Positions 59,945 through 64,000 of a DNA stretch of 64,000 bases are shown here, piece by piece. The notes beneath the pieces are model-generated. The model had not been told where the DNA came from, made no database searches, and was given only the letters and a program-made list of their open reading frames with translations. Both the position numbers and the translations under genes were made by a program. The DNA is from an uncultured Clostridia bacterium (lineage in GTDB: Bacteria > Bacillota > Clostridia > Christensenellales > Borkfalkiaceae), in the NCBI GenBank assembly GCA_934247225.1, contig CAKQJE010000001.1:1-64000 (forward strand), written 5' to 3'. The number at the start of each line of letters is the position of its first letter. Within the stretch, counting starts at the first letter, position 1.

Positions 59945-61350
59945 CGAGAAGAAGAACGAAAATAACGACGCCGAAAGAGATCACGGTAACTTTCAATCCT
60001 TTAAAAGGGTTTAACGACACCGTTTCGCCCGACGCGGGAGGTTACGCCTATGCGCAGTCTTTGCAAAATCTGGTCGTATCGGACGGAACGCTCGTTCCGG
60101 GAGAAGGCGTGGAAATGCTCACGCAGTACGTCGTGCCGGAAGATTCGTTTCTGTTTAAAAGGCTGTATCTTTTTAAAGGTATCAAGAGCGACGGGAGCGC
60201 GGACAACAGACTGATTTTTTACGCTACGGATAAATATCTTTATCAATGTCCGTTGGCGGGCGGAACGTTTACGAAGATTACGTCCGTGACTTTTTCCTCT
60301 GCGCCCGTGGGGCTTATGTACAATTACAACGGTAAAAACGTGATGATTTTCTCGAAACCGGGCGGCGGAATTTGTATCTACGACGGAACTAAAATGAAAA
60401 CCGTTCCCGAAGCTCCGGAAATAACGTCCATGTGTCTGCATTACGAAAGGCTTTTCGTAACCACGGGAGGAAACGACAACTCGCTCTGGTTTTCGGACGA
60501 TTTCGATCCGACGAATTGGAACGTTTCGCTGAGCGAGGCGGGATTCATCGATATGAACGATTTCAGGGGCGACCTTATAAAAGTCGTGAGTTTCGGCGAT
60601 TACCTTTACGTTTTCAGAACTTTCGGAATTACGAGGGTTTCGGCGTACACCGACCAGCGACAGTTTTCCGCAAGCAATCTTTTCGTTTGTTCGGGAAAGA
60701 TTTTTGCCGATTCGATAATCGTCTGCGGCGATTGCATGCTCTTTACCGCCACGGACGGAATGTATCGTTTCGACGGGATAACGACGCAGAGAATTTCCGA
60801 TAGTTTCGATAAGCGTTTCGATTACGATTATCAATATTATAAGGGTATATACTTTAACGGTTACGCTTATATAAGAATCAATTCGATGCTGGACAACGTA
60901 AAATATATTCAGCTTTTGCGGCTTAATCCGAAAACGCTCGAAGCGACGATCATAAAAGGCTCGGTGATGTCGGATATGGCGGTCGTGGACGTGGACGACA
61001 ATTATAAGCTTTACGGGCTGGATCAGCTTTTCCACTGCGTGTGCGCCCTGAATCCTTCCGAACATCTCGTTTTCGACATGCCGATGAAAATGATTTGGGA
61101 AAACGGCGACAGCGATTTCGGGATTCCGTCGTTGAAAACTTTGAAAAAACTTACTTTTTACAGCAAGGCGGCGGCGAAAGTCACTGTCACGGCGGACGGA
61201 AAACCGCACGTTTATAACGTGAGCGGGAGCGACGAGCCGACTGTTCTGAAACCAAACGTCAAAGGCTATAAATTTCGGCTTCGTTTCGACGCGACCGCTC
61301 AGAACACGCGTATCGCTTCGCCGAAGCTCACTTTGGAGTATTACGTATGA
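59941..61350 (+). CDS. Phage neck/nozzle-like beta-propeller protein
   Basis: 469 residues from ATG 59941, which overlaps the previous stop; a GTG two codons earlier is less likely. The sequence is mostly blade-like beta repeats (LYLFKGIKSDGSADNRLIFYATDKYLYQC, LHYERLFVTTGG, GDYLYVFRTFGITRVS, ADSIIVCGDCMLFTATDGMYRFDG). Size, fold and gene order fit the nozzle or stopper proteins of podoviruses (P22 gp10-like, about 470 residues, or T7 gp12-like) that close the neck after packaging. The family match is by pattern only. Confidence 0.55.
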   Translation: MTRRRTKITTPKEITVTFNPLKGFNDTVSPDAGGYAYAQSLQNLVVSDGTLVPGEGVEMLTQYVVPEDSFLFKRLYLFKGIKSDGSADNRLIFYATDKYLYQCPLAGGTFTKITSVTFSSAPVGLMYNYNGKNVMIFSKPGGGICIYDGTKMKTVPEAPEITSMCLHYERLFVTTGGNDNSLWFSDDFDPTNWNVSLSEAGFIDMNDFRGDLIKVVSFGDYLYVFRTFGITRVSAYTDQRQFSASNLFVCSGKIFADSIIVCGDCMLFTATDGMYRFDGITTQRISDSFDKRFDYDYQYYKGIYFNGYAYIRINSMLDNVKYIQLLRLNPKTLEATIIKGSVMSDMAVVDVDDNYKLYGLDQLFHCVCALNPSEHLVFDMPMKMIWENGDSDFGIPSLKTLKKLTFYSKAAAKVTVTADGKPHVYNVSGSDEPTVLKPNVKGYKFRLRFDATAQNTRIASPKLTLEYYV

Positions 61351-62573
61351 ACGAAATAAAAAACGGAAACGGTAAAATATATCCGCTCGGCGCGGGAAGT
61401 TCGGAAAGCTCCGGCGAGAGAGGCACGTTCGGCACGGAAAATCGCACGGGTTTAAGCTACGGGCGGATCGCTTACGATAAAGCCGCGGAAAACGAAAAGA
61501 GAATAGCCGCAAATAACAAAGCGCGGCAAATAAACGAAATACGATCGATAACGGAGACCGACTCGATAAAAGAACTGAAAGGCGAAATGATCGAAAAAGC
61601 GGTGAAGTTCGAATCCGCGGGGGAAATCATCGAAGCGGAAGTCACGGTGACTTGCGAATATTATTGCGTTATTTCCGTGTATCTGAACGATAAACTCATA
61701 GGCACGGCAGACAAAACCGCCGAAAATCATTGCGTTTTCGAAACGAAAAGCGCCGTCGGCGAGAATGTTTTGTACGTAATGGCGGACGGCGCCGTTTCCG
61801 ACAGCGCGATCAAAGTCGTCGTAAGCGGAAAAGTGAAGAAAATTCCCGTGCCGCAGGAGATAAAGTATTTCGGAAAGGATTGTTACGCCGTGAAACAGGA
61901 CGACAGGATAACGCTTTTCTATTACACCGGCGAAAAGTTCGAAAAAGTGTATTCTCTTTGCGGACTGAAAACTTCGTGCGCGTGTTTCGATAAAGATAAT
62001 GCGGTATTTTACATCGCGGGTAAATTTTATTCGGGGCATACCGTGATTTATTCCGTCGAGCAGGACGGGAGTTCGATCATCAATATCGACGACGTTATCG
62101 ATTATAGCCATGCGGCGATAAATTACAATTCGTTAGGGCTGTATTTCTATTATATAGTCGGCGGTTCACTTTATTTTGCTTATATGAACGAATATAAAAC
62201 CATGATAACGGGCGGAGCAATTCGCAAAGGCGTAAAGGAAGTATATTTTATGGCTTGCGAAAGCGACGATAAGATCATTTTAAAGGATAGTTACGACAGA
62301 TATATCGTCTGCAAGGTTTACGGCTCTATGATTAAGGATCAGGTAAACCTCGGAAGCGTCTGCCGCCCGCACATACCTTACGGAAATATTTCGGAGGTTA
62401 TCTGCAAAAACGGCGACGAGACTTCTGAAAGCGGCAGTTATACGATAGATATTTCGGACAATAAGGCAAAGGTCGGCAAGCCTTTCAAAGATCGTTTTCC
62501 CGTCACCGTTACCGATACCTGTATCGTGGGAACGGAAAACGGCGAGCCGATAATTCTCGAAAAACTTCAATAA
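61347..62573 (+). CDS. Phage structural protein of unknown role
   Basis: 408 residues with a 4-nt overlap to the preceding gene. A polar N-terminal region (~1-100), an Ig-like part (~90-160: AEVTVTCEYYCVISVYLNDKLIGTAD, then FETKSAVGENVLYVMADGAVSD) and a beta-rich C-terminal half with YFGKDCYAVKQDDRITLFYYTGEK and further repeats that look like an incomplete propeller. It could be a tail spike, fibre base or plug. No known receptor-binding motif is seen. Confidence 0.5.
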   Translation: MNEIKNGNGKIYPLGAGSSESSGERGTFGTENRTGLSYGRIAYDKAAENEKRIAANNKARQINEIRSITETDSIKELKGEMIEKAVKFESAGEIIEAEVTVTCEYYCVISVYLNDKLIGTADKTAENHCVFETKSAVGENVLYVMADGAVSDSAIKVVVSGKVKKIPVPQEIKYFGKDCYAVKQDDRITLFYYTGEKFEKVYSLCGLKTSCACFDKDNAVFYIAGKFYSGHTVIYSVEQDGSSIINIDDVIDYSHAAINYNSLGLYFYYIVGGSLYFAYMNEYKTMITGGAIRKGVKEVYFMACESDDKIILKDSYDRYIVCKVYGSMIKDQVNLGSVCRPHIPYGNISEVICKNGDETSESGSYTIDISDNKAKVGKPFKDRFPVTVTDTCIVGTENGEPIILEKLQ

Positions 62574-62593
62574 TAAATATTTCGGAGGAAAAT

Positions 62594-63580
62594 ATGATAA
62601 AAAAAGAATATTTCAACAGAATTTACATGCCCGAAGAGGACAATGACAAAAAGTATCGGAAAGATTTCGAAAAAGCCGTAAACGACTATGCGGACGAAAA
62701 GAAAAAGAATAACGTCGGCTCGGGCGTGAACGAAAAGGCGAACGCCGAAACGGAAGCGAAGACAAAGCTTAAAAACGAGCTTGACGACCTTAAATCGGAA
62801 TACGAAAAGAAAACCGAGCGCACGTTCGGCGGCGTTACGATAAAGGACTACGAACCCGAAAAGTTCGAAGGCAAAACCGACGAGGAAATCCGCGGCGACG
62901 CGGAGAACAAATATATTCCCGCGGCGGAGCGCGAAAAGGATACGCTTTATATGAAAAAACAGAACGCCATCGATAAGCTCGCTTCGGGAATAAGCGACGC
63001 GGAACGCGAAAAAAATCAAAAAATCGATAAGCTCGAAAGCGATTACGCAAACGATTTCGAAAACGTCAAGAATTCCGCGGTGAAAAGAGGACTCGGCAGG
63101 TCTTCCATTTTAGACGGACAGCTCGAAAGCCTTGCGGAGGGTCTTGAAAGCGACAAAAGCGACGCATACGAAACCGCCGAAAACAAGAAAGACAAAATTA
63201 AAAACAATATCGCGAGCATCAGAGAGGAGCTTTATAACGCGATAAAAAATCTCGACGACGAAACCGCCGAAAAGGTTAAAAGCGAAGTGGATAAGCTCAC
63301 CGCGCAGCGCGAAAAGGAACGCGAACAGACGGAGCAGAGAAATCAGAAGAAGAAAGAAGCTTACGACAAACAGGTTGCGGAAAGCGAAAAGAACGGCGTT
63401 AAATACGACGAAAAGCTTACCGACGAATATTCGGATTATTACGGCGAAAAGTTCAAAAAGCTCTTTTCTTATTACAAGAAAATGGGCGCGAAAGGCAAAG
63501 ACGAAGTCGTTAAAGATAAGGATTTCATTGTCGACAACATCGACGAGAACGGTTACAACCTCTTGTTGAGCTATATGTGA
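62594..63580 (+). CDS. Coiled-coil phage protein, possible internal virion protein
   Basis: 328 residues, highly charged and mainly helical. Long coiled coils run at ~30-85, ~120-165 and ~195-265. The short VKRGLGRSSILDGQL (~162-176) resembles a segment seen in some ejection or internal virion proteins. The C-terminus (KFKKLFSYYKKMGAKGKDEVV to NGYNLLLSYM) is compact. CGGAGGA precedes the ATG. It is the last gene of the module; no tail, lysis or integrase gene follows. Confidence 0.5.
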   Translation: MIKKEYFNRIYMPEEDNDKKYRKDFEKAVNDYADEKKKNNVGSGVNEKANAETEAKTKLKNELDDLKSEYEKKTERTFGGVTIKDYEPEKFEGKTDEEIRGDAENKYIPAAEREKDTLYMKKQNAIDKLASGISDAEREKNQKIDKLESDYANDFENVKNSAVKRGLGRSSILDGQLESLAEGLESDKSDAYETAENKKDKIKNNIASIREELYNAIKNLDDETAEKVKSEVDKLTAQREKEREQTEQRNQKKKEAYDKQVAESEKNGVKYDEKLTDEYSDYYGEKFKKLFSYYKKMGAKGKDEVVKDKDFIVDNIDENGYNLLLSYM

Positions 63581-63620
63581 TTGCGGCTTTTTTACAGGCT
63601 GCGCCGCCGAAATGTGTGGC

Positions 63621-63633
63621 TATAAGTCGATTA
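63621..63633 (+). repeat. TATAAGTCGATTA 13-mer, intergenic copy
   Basis: Exact copy 40 bp behind the last phage-like gene. With its flanks it is identical over 20 bp to the copy behind the hydrogenase operon. Confidence 0.7.
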
Positions 63634-63679
63634 TCGGCTGTTTTTTAACGTTAATAACAACATGGGTCGCAAAATTTAA

Positions 63680-63719
63680 GCGCGGCTCGGAGCATTTTTT
63701 GCTCCGAGCCGCGCGTTTT
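63680..63719. terminator. Terminator between convergent phage-like and GH13-like genes
   Basis: GCGCGGCTCGGAGCA and TGCTCCGAGCCGCGC pair over 15 bp with a TTTTT loop, followed on the plus strand by GTTTTTTAATTT. The minus strand has a weaker U-rich end. Confidence 0.9.
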
Positions 63720-63725
63720 TTAATT

Positions 63726-64000
63726 TCAAATATTTTTACTTTTAAAAACCCTCGCTTCGAAAGCTTCGAAGCTTTCGGAAAAGTCATCGGACGGGTTTTC
63801 TTTCGGATAGTTGCATAAAATCGGTTCGAAGTTTTCTTTGTCGAGGAATTCGGGCAGAGCGACATTTCCCGCCTTGCCGAAGTTTATCGCGACGACGATT
63901 TTTTCTGTTTCGGCTGTTTTATCTGTTTTCCCTGTTTTACCGTCGGTTTTTTCGTTTTCAAGCACTCTCTCGTAAACGAAACATCCTTCGTTTTTCGTAA
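63726..64000 (-). CDS. C-terminal end of a GH13-like alpha-glucosidase/amylase (partial)
   Basis: The frame is open to the window edge, so only the last ~90 residues are seen. FVYERV, KIVVAINFG, VALPEFLD and a short acidic end match the C-terminal beta-sandwich of GH13 alpha-amylase-family enzymes, where this strand pattern follows the barrel. The stretch KTDGKTGKTDKTAETEK inside it is an unusual Lys/Thr/Asp/Glu-rich loop insertion. The catalytic part lies outside the window, so specificity is open. Confidence 0.6.
   Translation of the reverse strand, partial: TKNEGCFVYERVLENEKTDGKTGKTDKTAETEKIVVAINFGKAGNVALPEFLDKENFEPILCNYPKENPSDDFSESFEAFEARVFKSKNI

Overview
The window looks like chromosome of an anaerobic, fermentative, low-to-mid GC Bacillota (Clostridia). 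The evidence is a threonine T-box riboswitch in front of thrS with a YtxC-like gene beside it (an arrangement known from Bacillus), a HydABC-type electron-bifurcating [FeFe]-hydrogenase operon, consensus TTGACA-17-TATAAT promoters with strong Shine-Dalgarno sites, and many secreted, carbohydrate-directed proteins. A gut member of Christensenellales or a relative is my best guess, by inference only. There is no 16S rRNA or other decisive marker here.

Layout. 1-560 is repeat-rich non-coding DNA. 563-7282 (minus) encodes a giant surface protein with InlB-type repeats and a coiled-coil stalk. 7560-10246 is a two-component system transcribed divergently from it. 10349-16779 holds a phosphoribosyltransferase, a Ca2+-type P-ATPase, a YtxC-like protein, the T-box leader and thrS. 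16780-22529 holds an AraC regulator, a secreted tyrosine phosphatase and a secreted protein, flanked by two direct copies of a ~173-bp composite repeat. 22530-41695 is a large glycan-use locus: two big secreted proteins (one carbohydrate-binding, one GH42-like), a sugar ABC importer without its ATPase, a GH106-like hydrolase, two Gfo/Idh/MocA oxidoreductases, a presumed alpha/alpha-barrel enzyme and a GH37 trehalase-like enzyme. 41897-43348 is a MATE transporter. 43686-47826 is hydCBA. 48093-53930 holds GlyRS, GlnRS, a CvpA-like membrane protein and a GH20-like hexosaminidase. 54564-54638 is tRNA-Glu(CUC). 54876-63580 is a compact podovirus-like head/neck gene module. The window ends inside the 3' end of a GH13-like gene on the minus strand.

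How it fits together. The glycan locus reads as a chain: cell-surface binding and cleavage, import of the oligosaccharide through a lipoprotein-dependent importer, then intracellular trimming and NAD(P)-dependent sugar oxidation/reduction. The hydrogenase would dispose of the resulting reductant as H2. Three secreted proteins of the region share an unusual C-terminal tail (Lys-Gly-(Ser)-Cys, Ser, hydrophobic stretch, Arg/Lys end) that looks like a sorting or anchoring signal.

Most unusual points. (1) The phage module has intact, 4-nt-overlapping genes for portal, scaffold, major capsid, adaptor and nozzle-like proteins, but no large terminase, integrase, replication or lysis gene. It also carries the same intergenic 13-mer that is scattered in the host DNA, so it may be long resident or domesticated. 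(2) A family of 11 same-orientation structured repeats keeps its outer sequences while exchanging the sequence of its first hairpin. (3) The GC-type C-terminal tail. (4) Many long, perfect hairpins without U-tracts between genes.
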